A stretch of 64,000 nucleotides of DNA, taken from the NCBI RefSeq assembly GCF_030848805.1, contig NC_092369.1, positions 7,229,199-7,293,198 of the forward strand, in the 5' to 3' direction. A model generated the notes under the pieces. The model was not told the DNA's origin. It searched no databases and saw nothing but the letters and a program-made list of their open reading frames with translations. Source of the DNA: Temnothorax longispinosus. Taxonomy: Eukaryota; Arthropoda; Insecta; Hymenoptera; Formicidae. Numbering within the stretch: position 1 is the stretch's first letter; every line of letters starts with the position of its first letter. The position numbers were made by a program, and so were the translations under genes. Positions 12,359 to 24,508 of this stretch are shown here, one piece after another.

Positions 12359-13070
12359 AAGGAGGAAACGTTCCACTGTCTCTAATGTCCCATGCCCCGT
12401 GGAGTTCAATAGGCCTTTGTGTTGTTTATGCGGGGCAAACTTTGTTACCGGCCGTTTGATCGTCAAGCCGGGAAGATGCGGCAAGCACCAACGTCGCTTT
12501 TCCCATTATTGTTCAATTTTCATTGTCAACAATGAGTACCTCCCTCCCGCTGTTGGAATTTAACGAGCGACTTTGTACGGTCAATAATCACGTAATTTTT
12601 AATTAGAAATACGAGCAACGACGTACATAATACTCCAAAGATCATGATAGATTATTATTTGACGATTTTGAAGCCGATTTTTCTTTAGAGAAAATGTCAG
12701 CGTATTGTAATTTTTTAATTTTCAAGTGTGAAACATTTTGATAAATTACGAATCGAAATTTGGATAAATTATTGTGCATTTAAATTTAGTAAATAAATAA
12801 TGTGATTTATTTATCTGCATACAAGCAACTTAATCCGTAAATAGCATTTCACTTTTAGTCACGTTATTAAAATTCGAAAGTTGAAATCAGTAGAGCACAA
12901 ATAGCATTTTACAGCTTAAAATAAAACGTATATTCTAGCAGGCTAATGGTAATTCTATTCTAAAACTCATAGATACATTTGTGCTCGGTATATAGATTAC
13001 CGTTAACACTTGGAAAGCTCCATTATCAACGAGAATAAAGGATCCAGATTAAAGTTTCTGAACATCAAAC

Positions 13071-13215
13071 ACGCATTAGTCTATTCATCATAACTTATTA
13101 AAACATACATTAGTCTGTTTATATTATACATTATATACACATTAGTCATATACGGTATATCTAAATATCTACATATACATTAGTCATATATGGTACATAT
13201 AAAATCACTAATCCA
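13071..13215. repeat. Degenerate CATTAGTC repeat array
   Basis: CATTAGTC occurs at about 13073, 13108, 13140 and 13168, in the contexts CGCATTAGTC, TACATTAGTC, CACATTAGTC and TACATTAGTC. The last two units continue ATATACGGTA and ATATATGGTA. Spacing is about 30-35 nt, indicating a decayed short tandem array. Confidence 0.6.
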
Positions 13216-13864
13216 TCAACTCTGTATAAGTAAAATTAGCCATTACAATTGAGACAATAATGCACTCCAAAAACAGTCCTGACAATATTTCTCTTTTGAT
13301 TTTTTGATTTCTTAAAATCGCACACACAACTTTACTTCAATCAAATATAAATTCAAAGAAATTATTAACAATAAATTAATCTACAAATAAGTTTGTCGAT
13401 CCAATTAAAGGTAAAATTTTATTCTTTAAATAAACGTTAGATTTAATAGCCAATTTTTTTATTGAAATTAATGTAAAACGTAACAGATAGAATATTTGGC
13501 GATGAAATATATATTCAGTTTGTTTTTATAAAGTTATTACTCCGGCGCGACAACATTCGACTAGCGCGCAGCTTCGGTGTTTGTTTTTTCGAGGTATAGC
13601 ACGCCGTTAGTGCCGTTACAGCCGATACGTACACAAGATCATCGTGCTATCATTCGTGTGTCGATATCCAAACGAACAACTAGCGGCACGAGCCGCTCTA
13701 TGTATTGTTGTATTACTTTCCGAGGTGCGATCGCGACAGGTACAGGAGATGCAAACGCGATCCTTTACAAATAATTTATTATCAACGTGATTAATTGTTT
13801 CTTGCGATTAATGACTGTTATCGTATGGAAACGTACGAAAATCTTTATCGAAGTAGATATTTCA

Positions 13865-13965
13865 GCATTGGTACGCATTTAATAAGTACACGAGATCATA
13901 AATGCCTTAATTCGGCATTAATACGCGTTTATTTAATAAGTACACGAGATTATTAATGCCTCAAT
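13865..13965. repeat. Two-copy tandem duplication, about 54-nt period
   Basis: AATAAGTACACGAGAT is perfectly repeated at 13881 and 13935. It is flanked in both copies by a GCATT...ACGC block upstream and an AATGCCT block downstream. The second copy has a small TTTA insertion. Confidence 0.8.
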
Positions 13966-15712
13966 AAATAAATTTAGTCGTTTATTGGGACATACATGTA
14001 GAAACCAAAGAGGATCTGGAAAATGCACGTATGCTCCGAAATGTGCATGTAAACTCATATACGTTGAGGAATCAATGATTCTGTGTATACAATCGTAATT
14101 AAATTAATATTTGCTAATCGTGTAAATTCCACGTTCGTACATAAGTGATTTATAAGTCTTCATCCGCTCGAGATTCGTCACTGTAATATTCTTAATTTAT
14201 GAAATATTGCAAGTTACGAATGGAACATAATTATTATAATCCCTTCGTATTATTTTAACGGTCTTCACCACATAATAAAGTGTGCATCGTGTGTCATGCC
14301 GTGAAAAGCACCTCGCAGTTGTCGTATTATGATGGATTAATTTCGCGCGCGATCATAATTAAACGGTTTCGCGAATAGGTATTGTGTGAGTGTAATGAAA
14401 GAATCTACGGGAAAAAAGAGATTAAGAGACATCAGACATTGACAATACAATCATGACATGAGTGACTTGTTATTCATCTATTGTTATCTATTATTTGTTA
14501 CACAGGCTTTCATTATGTAATTATAAAAATAAAAAGAATTTGTGGATATTATATAATTCTTTTACTAAATATCTGTTTAAAAATTAAACTTGAATTTAAC
14601 GTGCGAAATAATTAATCTCTTATTTTAATTATTTTAAGCATTGTTATAATTTCGACATATTTCTATGTTACAGATCAATATTCGTTTACAACATCGCTAC
14701 GATTACACATCGCATATGCATCGCAACGTATCGGTGAGTCTTAAATTATTTTTTATTTTAATCCTGAGATAATGGATTTATGAAGATTATATTGAATATA
14801 TAAAATGTAATAGGTATGCATAAAATATTAAAAACGCGAATAGAAGGCTCTTATTCCTTGACAATTATTACATAAACAGTTAATTTTACAATATAATAAC
14901 AAATGTAGCAGTATAAAATAGTTTGTATTATTATTCTAGTAAACTGAGATCTGAATTCATCATTTATCATAGTCATAATTTTTTCATGTTTGAAAAAAGA
15001 TTATAAATTTAAGCTAAAAGATAATATAACAGGAAAATTTTATAGGTTTAATTAAATCTTCGAGTTCACTTAGTTTGCTTAAATAAATATTGAAAAATAA
15101 GAAAAGAGATAAAATGAGTGATAAATTATACTAAAACAGACGTTTTTAGAGTATAAAGTTTTTATACTCTAATATATATATGTATATAAAGCAAATTTAA
15201 TTATAATCTTTTATAGCCTGTTCATCTGATTAGCCCATATTAATCGCAAATTAAAATTCTAATCGCTCGTAAATTAAAATTGCAAATTAATCCCGTTAAA
15301 TTGTGAATCAGTAATTCAAACGGATTAGCCAGCACGTAGGTTCCGTTATAAATTGGTTGTATTTGTAGTCGTAACTGAAGTCGGTGCACTAAATAGGAGT
15401 AGATAGGATAGATAGGAATATGGGTAAGTAGAAATTCGGATAAGTAGAAAACTATTACAATAAGAAATATATAAATACATAAAGAAGAAAAGTAATATGA
15501 ACAATTATATGACACATTTGTATTAAATTTAAATTATTTTGTAAAAGCTGAAAACCAAATGAAATATAATAGCATAAAATTGGCTTTATTTTTACTGAAA
15601 ACTGAATATAGTGAGGAATGATGTAAAAAGTATTATATTTTATTATAAATATTAATTATTTGATCTATTAAAAATCACGTAATTATCGTGTGTAACAGAA
15701 TATTAATTATGC

Positions 15713-15775
15713 AATATTAAAATTATTTAATATCAAAATTTTACATTATTGATATTAAAATTATTTGACATCAAT
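15713..15775. repeat. Short AT-rich tandem duplication
   Basis: ATATTAAAATTATTT occurs at about 15714 and 15751, each followed by an A/C-ATCAA block. The low complexity of the region makes slippage the likely origin. Confidence 0.5.
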
Positions 15776-15920
15776 ACTGTAAAATTATGCAGAATTTTGT
15801 AATACATCTGCAAAAAGTCATTATCTAACTGAAATTAATATTTAACAACACTATTAAGTAAAAATAAATTAGCATTTAAACAGTTTCTCACGACTTTATT
15901 TCCGATTTATTTCAATTAGC

Positions 15921-18900
15921 GAAATAATTCGTAGCGGCGCGTTATAGAAAACGCTCGGAATCGTTAGTCAATGCCGTGAATTTGTAGGATGGCGTGATAA
16001 ACGTGCACGAGCGTATACATATCCACTGAACCGCATATACACGCCGCGTGATGGGCACGCGTGTGCGTGAAACACCGGCGCGCGTGAGTGGAGTTTTGGC
16101 GGACTCGGTTAAAGCAGACTCGCCAGCTAATGGACGTCCGGTATTTCGCGGTGAATTAAGCTTCGAACGGGCCGAAAGGTCGACGTGGCGTATACTATCC
16201 CGCGGCATCGGTTGCGGAGAGTCGAATTTCCCGTATCCCGGGGATTACTTAAATCGGTATCCACGGGAACGGCGTATGTCGCTCACAGACCGCGTTACGG
16301 CCGCATCATGAAAATGGAGAGTCATTGACGGTCTCTGGCCGTCGGGGTTGGTCGGCACTCGGCACACAGAATCGTAAACATCAGGAATTAGTGGCCATGA
16401 GATTGACGATCTGCGAATGTTCTTTCAAATTCTCCAACGTAAATTTTGTCCCCCCCCCCCCCAAAAAAAAAGACTTGGAATTTTGTCACGCGAGGAAAGC
16501 GAGATGTATTGTACAGAACGGAGAGTTGCGTTTATATCTAAAACGCAGAATAATTTCGACGATATTTTTTTCCCCTTTATTACATTCATTTACAAATTGT
16601 GTATAACGCAGTTTCATACTACATCATCGACATTTGATCACGCTTTTTATGAACAGTGTAATTCTCGTAATTTCACGGAATTAATTTATCACCGTGATTT
16701 TACAGAATTCGGGTGAAAATCAGCGGCAAAATTCGTTCGTTAAGCTGTTGCGAGAGTTAATAAAACGTTAAGCTATAAAAGGGATTAAACGGCTGGAATA
16801 TACAGAATCGGTTATCGAATGTGTCCGATTGTGAGACATAGTATAGAAACATCGTCGGTAATTTCATCGCCGAGGGTTTTCCGCGATGGTTTCAAATATT
16901 CGTGCGACATGGCGGTGGTGTGCATTTAACGTGGATCCGACTACAAAATTATGGACAACGTTATCTCGGATGGTAGGTGTTAATGAAATTTGTGGATCAT
17001 AGCTTTTCTGGCCCCAGGAGGCAACTGGACGCCAGACGGCCTTTGTCAGACTCGACGTGGCACGTTGATAGCGCAGTCAGTTGTTTCATTCGGTCGTACA
17101 CGAAACTCCACTGTACTTTCCCATGTCGATTATATTATTGTATTGTTATCCACAATAGCATCGTTTTGCGACTATTTCTAAAATTTGTCGTGAGATTGTA
17201 GACCAAGTGACAAATCATAAAAATGACACAAAGGAATATTAAGGTTTCTATACTGGTGAGGATAAAAACAAATAGAGTAAAATAGTGATAAAATTAGATT
17301 GTATTAATTAAATATTTGGCGTCAAAGAGATCTTGTAAATTACATTTATAATATGTATTTATATGACAGTTATTTTTTTTTCTATCCTCACTCATTAAAA
17401 TTGTTCACGGTAATACATTAAATTACACGAAACAAAACGCGAGAAAAAATACTTCTCTACATTTATCGACACACTTCTGTAGCTATAACGGAAGGTACTT
17501 GGCAGTTTATGAAATCGTGCAAACTTTTCCCGAGACATAGTTAATGTTGCATCGCGCAGTATTTTCCGCGCGCGCGTTTTCCTCTCGATTTAAGGACAAT
17601 TCTTTACCGGCGTCCGAGCCCGGCGAGAAGCTTAACCATTTTACGAGACGTAAACAGCATTACAAGAAATAAAATATGTTTACTGGCTTTATTAAAACAA
17701 TGCAACCGGCGGACGTACGAACGTAGGCAACGTCGCGCGCGGCCACTCGGCTGCCCTCTCGCTTGGCGAGGAGCCGCGGTTGTAAATTCGCGGATCCAAC
17801 GGTGAACCCATATTCTTAAGTAATTCATGACCCGGCGCGCTGTTTACGCGAATGCTTTTATTTCTCACTCTCGACGCGTTCTCTCGCATACCCGTTGTTG
17901 GGCCTCGTTTGTGGCTTTTTCTTCTCCCAGGCCTGCGTGAAGAGTTCAACAAGGGATAAAAAAATACGTGAATTCGGGAACTAAATTGTATTTAAATTGT
18001 ATTAAAAATAAATCTTAGAAACTTGTAAATTCACTCTTTTTTGCTTCAGATTTTAAAATCTGGACAATTAAATCGCTCCCTGTCCCCTTCCCCGATAAAT
18101 ATTTCAAAGATAAATTCTTATATTCTCACGTTGTTTGGAAAAAGCAAGTTTTTAATTTAGCATTTAGTACTTTCACGATATAATACTGAAAGTTACTTTT
18201 TTCGCAATAAATTTGATTTTCGTGGCTTTTTGTTAGACTAAGAAAGAAGAAATCTTTCGTTCAATCCTCAAAAGTATGTTGAGATAGATTGAAATAGAAG
18301 CAGAAGTCGAGTGCTTCGTTACATTGTAGTTAGGACATTGTTGGCGAACGAATCGTCTCTGTTTCTCGATGAATAAAAACCATAATACAAGATGATACAG
18401 CTTCCGTGTACATTCGGTTATCGATCGCGCGTGCCACCGGTAGATCGCGAATTTATAAAAAAAGAAATCACGAGAACTTGTGTAAAAATCACGATGCAAT
18501 AAAGTGAAAGACGTGGCGTTTTAATTTTTATTTTGAAAAAATTGATGCCAGGGCGACCAGTGTTCTTCGGTTATACCTAAAAAAAATCTACTTCCTCTCA
18601 TTTAATGTTACATTGAAGCAAAGTTGATAGTATCTTCGTACGCTTTGTTCAATCCTAACTTTTTGTTGATAAAAATGAATATGGATATTATAAGCAGAGA
18701 TTTGCGCGTAGGATATATGGTAAATAGAGATTGTGACGTAACGTCTAACAATGCATGTAAAATTTGTATATTTTACAGATCTCTATACAGATTTAATTTT
18801 TTACAAATATTTTGTCCTAAAATAATCCCGTAAATAATATATTCCTGACATTTTGAAATTATACAGCGGTATTTGAGTATAAATTACAAGGATAAAAATA

Positions 18901-20690
18901 AGTGCTCTTATTAATAAAATTATTTTTTATATCAGTTACTTATGTATTTGTGGCTTACAATTCGCCATACAAGTCTCGCTCTCGATGGATATCGGAAATG
19001 GATAACAGATGACCGTGATTTGAGTCTGCCGAGTTGATACGTGTATCGATAAAGGGGGGGAGTGAAACGTTGCCGAATAATGCGAAAGAGGAAATCTCGG
19101 AAACGCCGATAATATCCGTAAATCGTCTCCATATATCTCCACTTTGTCGCTATTATCGAAATCATTCCTAGACATTTTTTCCGTGAAATCTGCTGAGTAG
19201 CTCGTGAACCTTTCGATCGTGAGAAATTGGGACCAGAACGCCGCTATCGGAGCCCCGAGCAAGAGGGAAAAATAAAGGACAAAGAGGAAGCTCCAGACAA
19301 GCGTGGCAAAGCGCGGAATCTCTCCATCAAAAGCTCAACAAAAGCTTGCTCGGAGCTTGGGCACGATGGAAAGGCTGGCGTGAAGGAAAGAGCGAAAGAT
19401 GAGGGAGGGAGAGGTATACCGGAGAACGCCGGCTAATGTCTGAGACGCGTCAGCATATGAGAGAGGATAGGGAATAAAGAGTGGAATCTGATAGTACAAG
19501 AAAGTCGAATAAAATACATAAAAGATGTGAGACCGAATGCAAAACAATCGCGCGAATCAATTCTCGCGTTAAGAGAGTAATTTCGAGAGTAAACTAATTT
19601 CCGATCAGTTCTTGTTAAGCTTGAGGCAGAAATAATCTTTCGACTCTCGTTTCGCGTAAAACGCGTAGTGTATTTACAAAGTAACGATTTTCATTAAATT
19701 TATTATAAACAACGGCAAATAAACGTTCACCGATGAAATTACCGAACGGTATAAAAGTGAAGTAAAATATAAAAGTAGTAAAAGACGCGCAAATAAATAT
19801 TTTCGAACTAGGAAGTCAATTTTGTCGAATGGGGTTCATTAAGACGATGGCTTAATAAAGCCTGTTGGCAGTTTCGCGCAATCGGTCATAAGACGATCTT
19901 GCGGTTCTGAGCTTTCGCTAGAACTTGCAACGAACGCGGTGCAGAAGCTGCGAGCTTGGGAAAATAGTTCGGAAGCTCTTTAATGACCCCCTTCATTTTC
20001 GGACCGACACGATCGATCGGAAAACTATTAGCGAGTCCAGGTTCAGCAGACGAAGGAAGTAAATATCCTTGGCTTTCGCTGAGGTTCGCTTATTGACGAT
20101 CTTCTACGTCAGAAAGGGCGATTTTGTGTATGAGAATCATTTTTCATAAGAAAAACGATAGATTACTCGCGCGAGCAGGTCGCAGCAGAGAGGAGATGGA
20201 ACGAGAGCAATTGATACATGTATTTTTTACGTTTTATTTTTTAAGTTTACGTTCTCAAAAATAGGAATCGATATAAGCTTGATGAGCTTAAATTTACTTC
20301 ACGCGAAAAAATACCTTATATTAATCATCCCGCTTTGTCGAACAAATATGTGCATATCGCACCGATATTTGAGTTTACTCAAAATTGGATCGCATACATA
20401 GTCTCTCCGTCTCTCCTCATGTTGCTATGTTGCGGAAGAAACCGAATAGCTGAAAAACTGCTTCTGCCTGCGAAGAGGCGAGAACGAGAATGTTCGAAAG
20501 TAGGAAGACGAAGGCCCGAGGCCAGCATATTTTTCAGGAGAATGAAAAAACATTGCGCTTTCTCTCCGGAAAGCGATAGGTGGATCAGCGTAGGGAAACC
20601 TGAGCTCTCCGGCACCTCGCCCTTTTTATTATTCATGAAAATCGCGTTGCCGTTGCTTTCTCACGCGGTTTATACCGCGTCCGGTGTATA
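15921..20690. other. Mixed intronic block, no gene seen
   Basis: CpG-richer patches (15940-16350, 17560-17950, 20400-20690) alternate with AT-rich sequence. Open frames are at most 118 codons, with no recognised domain. A purine-rich tract runs 19255-19420 on the plus strand. No RNA gene was recognised. Confidence 0.55.
16450..16471. repeat. C13-A9 homopolymer pair
   Basis: Thirteen C (16450-16462) are directly followed by nine A (16463-16471). On the Lar-sense (minus) strand this is T9-G13. Such runs are prone to length variation and to assembly error. Confidence 0.9.
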
Positions 20691-20730
20691 GAGAAGGAGG
20701 GGTGGCTCCCTTGTCCGGCCATATCGGAGA

Positions 20731-20764
20731 GACGCTTTCAGGAAGCGTCGCGTGTACGCGACGC
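20731..20764. repeat. Overlapping alternative hairpins
   Basis: GACGCTT (20731-20737) pairs with AAGCGTC (20743-20749). GCGTCGCGT (20745-20753) pairs with ACGCGACGC (20756-20764) across a 2-nt spacer. The two foldbacks share the central GCGTC and so exclude one another. Confidence 0.75.
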
Positions 20765-20814
20765 CGTTGCGGTGCATTAAGCGATCGCAACGTTCTTCCG
20801 CAGGAAATCACGGC

Positions 20815-20822
20815 TATAAAAA
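20815..20822 (+). promoter_or_regulatory. Possible TATA box
   Basis: TATAAAAA lies 50 nt downstream of the hairpin cluster. The best initiator-like sequence (TGAGTT at 20852) is slightly too far away. The only following open frame starts at 20851 and encodes about 25 codons with no recognisable product. A minor promoter antisense to Lar is possible but not shown. Confidence 0.2.
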
Positions 20823-22457
20823 CGGGCGTCTATGTGACTCTCGCGCGACCATGAGTTCTCACAACGTGGAGTTTGAGCAAATATTTCGCTACCAATCTCG
20901 TATCTCGCTGGAGATCGATCATTCTTAGCGCTGATCGCCGGCGGTATCGGCGTAAAATATCAAGCCGTATAAATCCGAGTTACAAATATTCATAATAAAT
21001 ATTCGAGCGTTTCCCTTAAGGTAAAATATATATATAGCTATGTAAAAACTAATAGCTGTAATAACTTTGGATGATACGATTGTTGTTTCTCTTTGCCGAT
21101 AGTGATTCTCTTATCGTATCGTTTTCCTCTTTTTCGACGAAATTCAATCTATGTCAATGTCCAAGGGAACTCGCCGAAAAATAGATAAAGTCATCTGTTA
21201 TAATTCCATGATGCGACAAAGGGTTGGAGGAACACAAACGTGCGGTGACTGTTGCTCGAGTTTGTCGTTCGGGCATCCGTATTCCCGGGGGTTAGCAATT
21301 TCGATTTCCACCCCATGATTCGATACAATTCCAACTATTTCGTGAAGACGCGTATCGGTAAGACGAGTCGGTAAAAGCAGCTCGAGGGTGGAAATTCGCT
21401 CTGAAAGGAAAGAATAGAGGAGAAAGCGCGTAGAGGGAAGAACAGAGAGAGACCTAAGAACGCATGGGATGAAAGGGAGAAAAATGAGGGAAGAAAAAAG
21501 AAACAGATGTATAAGCTGTTAGCTCGCGGGCAAACAATCGCGACGAGTAGGGATAGGGGAAGATAACTGGGCCGCTGTAAGAGGGAATAAACGAGTGGCA
21601 CCTAGTCAGGGAATCTGCTTGTGATGGTGCTTGTAGTCAGTTACGAGGGGAAACAGCTGCTTATTTGTACGCCTTACGCGCGGACATCCGTTCTTCCTAT
21701 GCAGGAATCTCGCGACCCTTTTCCACCCTTTTTTTGCCCTCTCTAATCTTCGAGAGAGTCCGCCTACAGGTTTCTCTCCTCTTTTTCATCGTTCGCGCGT
21801 TTCGGTAGTTCAGGAGTGCTTTCCCTCGCACGCCATATCGGGGTTTTGTTCGAAGTGACATATTTTTCAGAAGCTTTCGTGCGGACCGCAAAAATGGCGA
21901 TAGCGGGCGTCGAGAAGCGAGGGTGGGAGAAAAAAAAGTGGAAGAAAAAGTGGTCGAAGGATCATAAAAAGAGCGAGGCGAGTCCTTGACGATGGACGCG
22001 TACCGCAGTTGGCGGTCGAATTATTTGTTCTTTCGGTAAGAATGATACGTTCTTATACCGAAGCAACGGTGATATGAGGAAAAGGAGTGGTTAATTTTTC
22101 AACGAAACTGCCGTTTTCTTCCTCTCTTTTTCCTTTTTTGTTCGTTCCCCCTTGCCGGCCGTGTCCCTCGAATGAATAATTCCGCGGTACGAGTTGAGAA
22201 TTTATAATTATACCGTCGCTGTAATTGGATTTCCTTCTTTTTTTCCTTCCCTCCTTCTCTCCCACACTCTCGCCCTCCTTTTTCGGAAAACATCGCTCAG
22301 TTCCGCGTTTCTCTTTATATCGGAAAGCCGATTAATAAGAGCCCCGGCTCGACCGACGGAAAAGTTCCCAATTATTCATCGCGATCGTCTGAGCGAGCAC
22401 GGCCGATGTCCGGCGAAAGGTAAAAGCGAATCGGCCTCTCTCGATATTGCTTTAACA

Positions 22458-22477
22458 GGCGTAACGATCGTTACGCC
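22458..22477. promoter_or_regulatory. Perfect 20-bp palindrome
   Basis: GGCGTAACGATCGTTACGCC is its own reverse complement and is followed immediately by GCGGCCGC (22478-22485), itself palindromic. The GTAACGATCGTTAC centre resembles a symmetric dimer-binding site, but I cannot name the factor. It sits about 135 bp before the first copy of the duplicated module. Confidence 0.4.
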
Positions 22478-22589
22478 GCGGCCGCGTGCGAAATGGCCGA
22501 TCCTTTTAAAGTGATTGGCGAAACCGGTGGCGATGGTGGCGGTCGCGCGGGCGCCGCCAACCGTGCTCTTTTAATTCGCTTTTTGCAGT

Positions 22590-22790
22590 CCCTTTCGCCG
22601 CCCCGCTCATACCTGGAGATTACCACTTAATGCCGCCGCTCGGCCGACAGTTCCGTAAAACAGCCCGCTGCTGTTCGCTCGCTCTCCGCGGTCAGACGTC
22701 GAGATTGGAAAACGTTAGCGCACGAAGCGGATTTAACAGAATTTCCAAATTTATTACGGCCGCCGGGAGTATAATGGATTCAAAGAGTTG
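22590..22790. repeat. Duplicated non-coding module, copy 1
   Basis: Shares collinear blocks with 23175-23440: CCTGGAGATTAC-C/T-ACTTAAT (22612 here), an AACAG block, GGTCAGACG (22690), TTGGAAA-x-CGTTAGCGC (22705-22721), then a weaker GGGAGTATAATGG-like block. The offset between copies stays near 580-588 nt, so this is an old tandem duplication rather than scattered chance matches. It has no open frame in common with copy 2. Confidence 0.6.
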
Positions 22791-23174
22791 CCCGCGAACG
22801 AGGTGAGTTATAACTCTCGACCTCGTAAAAATCTATCGCAACACGCCGCCGGCAGAATTATCGCCGGCAGGACCTTTTACTTCTGTCTCTCTTTCTTTTC
22901 CTTTCAATTCTCCTTCGTTCTCTTTACACACTCGAATGATCAAATGTTTGGCGGAACGTTAAAATGACGTTTCTTCGAACACCGTATCAGGATCGTTTTA
23001 ATTCCTTTATCTCTTCGTCGTTGCCGAGACTGAATAATTGTCACGTGAATTTTTCCATAAAAAGAAAAGAAAAAAATATCGATTACTTAACGTATTCTCA
23101 AAGGTCGCATTGTTGTTGCAACTCGGACGACGTGAACGGTTCGTCCGGCTTGTTCAGCGCGATTTTTTCCACTT

Positions 23175-23440
23175 GTTTTCACCGCGCGGGCCGATCGTGC
23201 CTGGAGATTACTACTTAATACCTTCAGCCGAGTGACGGTGCAGTAGAACAGTCCCACGCGGGTCAGACGCGCGCGCGGCAGTGGTTGGAAACCGTTAGCG
23301 CGCGGGTTACCAGTTTAATGGACTTTAATATCGATCGCGGTTCGATGTTGAAATTGTGCCACGAACGAATTTTAGATTGTACGCCCCGGAGAGAGGAGAG
23401 ACGGAGAGAGACACGACCTCGGGTATTATATTGGCTCCAA
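23175..23440. repeat. Duplicated non-coding module, copy 2
   Basis: Matches copy 1 at CCTGGAGATTACTACTTAAT (23200), GAACAGTCCC, GGTCAGACG (23261), TTGGAAACCGTTAGCGC (23285-23301) and a GGTATTATATTGG block near 23420. Block order and orientation are the same as in copy 1. The ACTTAA core resembles an NK-class homeodomain site (TTAAGTG type) in copy 1 only. Confidence 0.6.
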
Positions 23441-24484
23441 TAGCGACCGTCCATAAACGGTGTTTACTACCCGGCGTAACAGATAACGTCGTGTTTTAAA
23501 GTTGAACTTTTTAAATGCGACTATGAACGTTTGCGGATTAGTACCGGGACAACCGAAAAGTAATTCGCCTGATAAATCAAACTCGCCGCTTTTATCGGTC
23601 GTATATGTACATACCAAACGAAAGCGACGGACAAACAACAAATAACGCGGTATAATAATACTAATAATAACAACTGTCATATTATTGCGTCATAATCTTA
23701 ATATGATTTATTGCATCATTTTAATTGTTATAATTACTTCGATATGAAATGGATAAAAGATATGATATCTTTTTATTATTTTTCTATGATAATACGATAA
23801 ATGCAGTTTATTCTGATATTAAATAAACTGACTGTCAAATTATTCGCTAAAAAAGTTTAAAGGAACTATATATACAAAAGAACGAAATAGAAGTTATAAC
23901 AATAGTGAAGGGCGCATATATTAAAACTGCTTACTTGAAATTGAATTCGAGATGTTCATTTACGCGGTAAACACAAGCTCGCCACGATGCGTACGCGGTA
24001 TGAGCTGCCATTGGCATACTACGGTGATTCCAGTAAATATCTTCTTTTAATGAAAAGCACGATCCATATCGAATCCACTGTGTCCGATTCAAATTGTATT
24101 TACACGCGGATTATTGGCAATTCTGTTGTTACAACACGGCCGGATGCATGATGCTTTTTATAAGCGAGAAATTAGGCCGAAGGGAAATACCCGAGCTGTA
24201 ACAAAGTTATCATCCAATAATCTAAAAAGTACAATACATACAAGAACTTTTGAACGACACATATAAAAACTACACTGTCGAGTTTAAAACGCTATTAAGT
24301 ACTATATAAATGTAGTCGCAAAAAGTCGAGATGACGAACGAAGATCGGCTGAAAGTGTCAATTTCTTGAGCGAGTCGTTCGGTTTTATGTTGAGTTCACA
24401 ATAGCATTCCTGGCGATAGCTCTCGTGGACGGGAAAACGTGCGGCCGAAAACGGTAAAACGACATAAATTCGCCAAGCATTCGG

Positions 24485-24508
24485 GGAACAGTCGCGGTTG
24501 ACTGTTCC
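24485..24508. repeat. Perfect 9-bp hairpin
   Basis: GGAACAGTC (24485-24493) and GACTGTTCC (24500-24508) are separated by GCGGTT. It is too short for a microRNA precursor and no T-run follows. Confidence 0.6.

Larger units (their letters stand above)
7701..13000. other. Mixed intronic block, no gene seen
   Basis: AT-rich sequence with CpG-richer patches near 8030-8400, 9270-9900 and 12050-12500. Open frames are at most 113 codons and match nothing known. Noteworthy are the spaced GCAATTA/TAATTGC pair at 8055-8083 and the perfect palindrome at 12339-12358, both listed separately. Confidence 0.55.
13001..15920. other. AT-rich intronic block with short degenerate repeats
   Basis: Strongly AT-rich sequence apart from a CpG-richer patch near 13540-13760. 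It holds the CATTAGTC array, the 54-nt tandem duplication and a duplicated ATTAAAATTATTT segment. The open frames are hydrophobic and AT-driven, without domains. Confidence 0.6.
20691..23700. other. CpG-rich intronic block with palindromes and a duplicated module
   Basis: One of the most structured parts of the window. It holds nested hairpins at 20731-20764, a TATA-like box at 20815, a perfect palindrome at 22458-22477 and two related non-coding segments near 22.6 and 23.2 kb. Purine-rich sequence fills 21408-21510. Open frames are short and unrecognised. The clustering suggests regulatory DNA, which is an inference. Confidence 0.5.
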
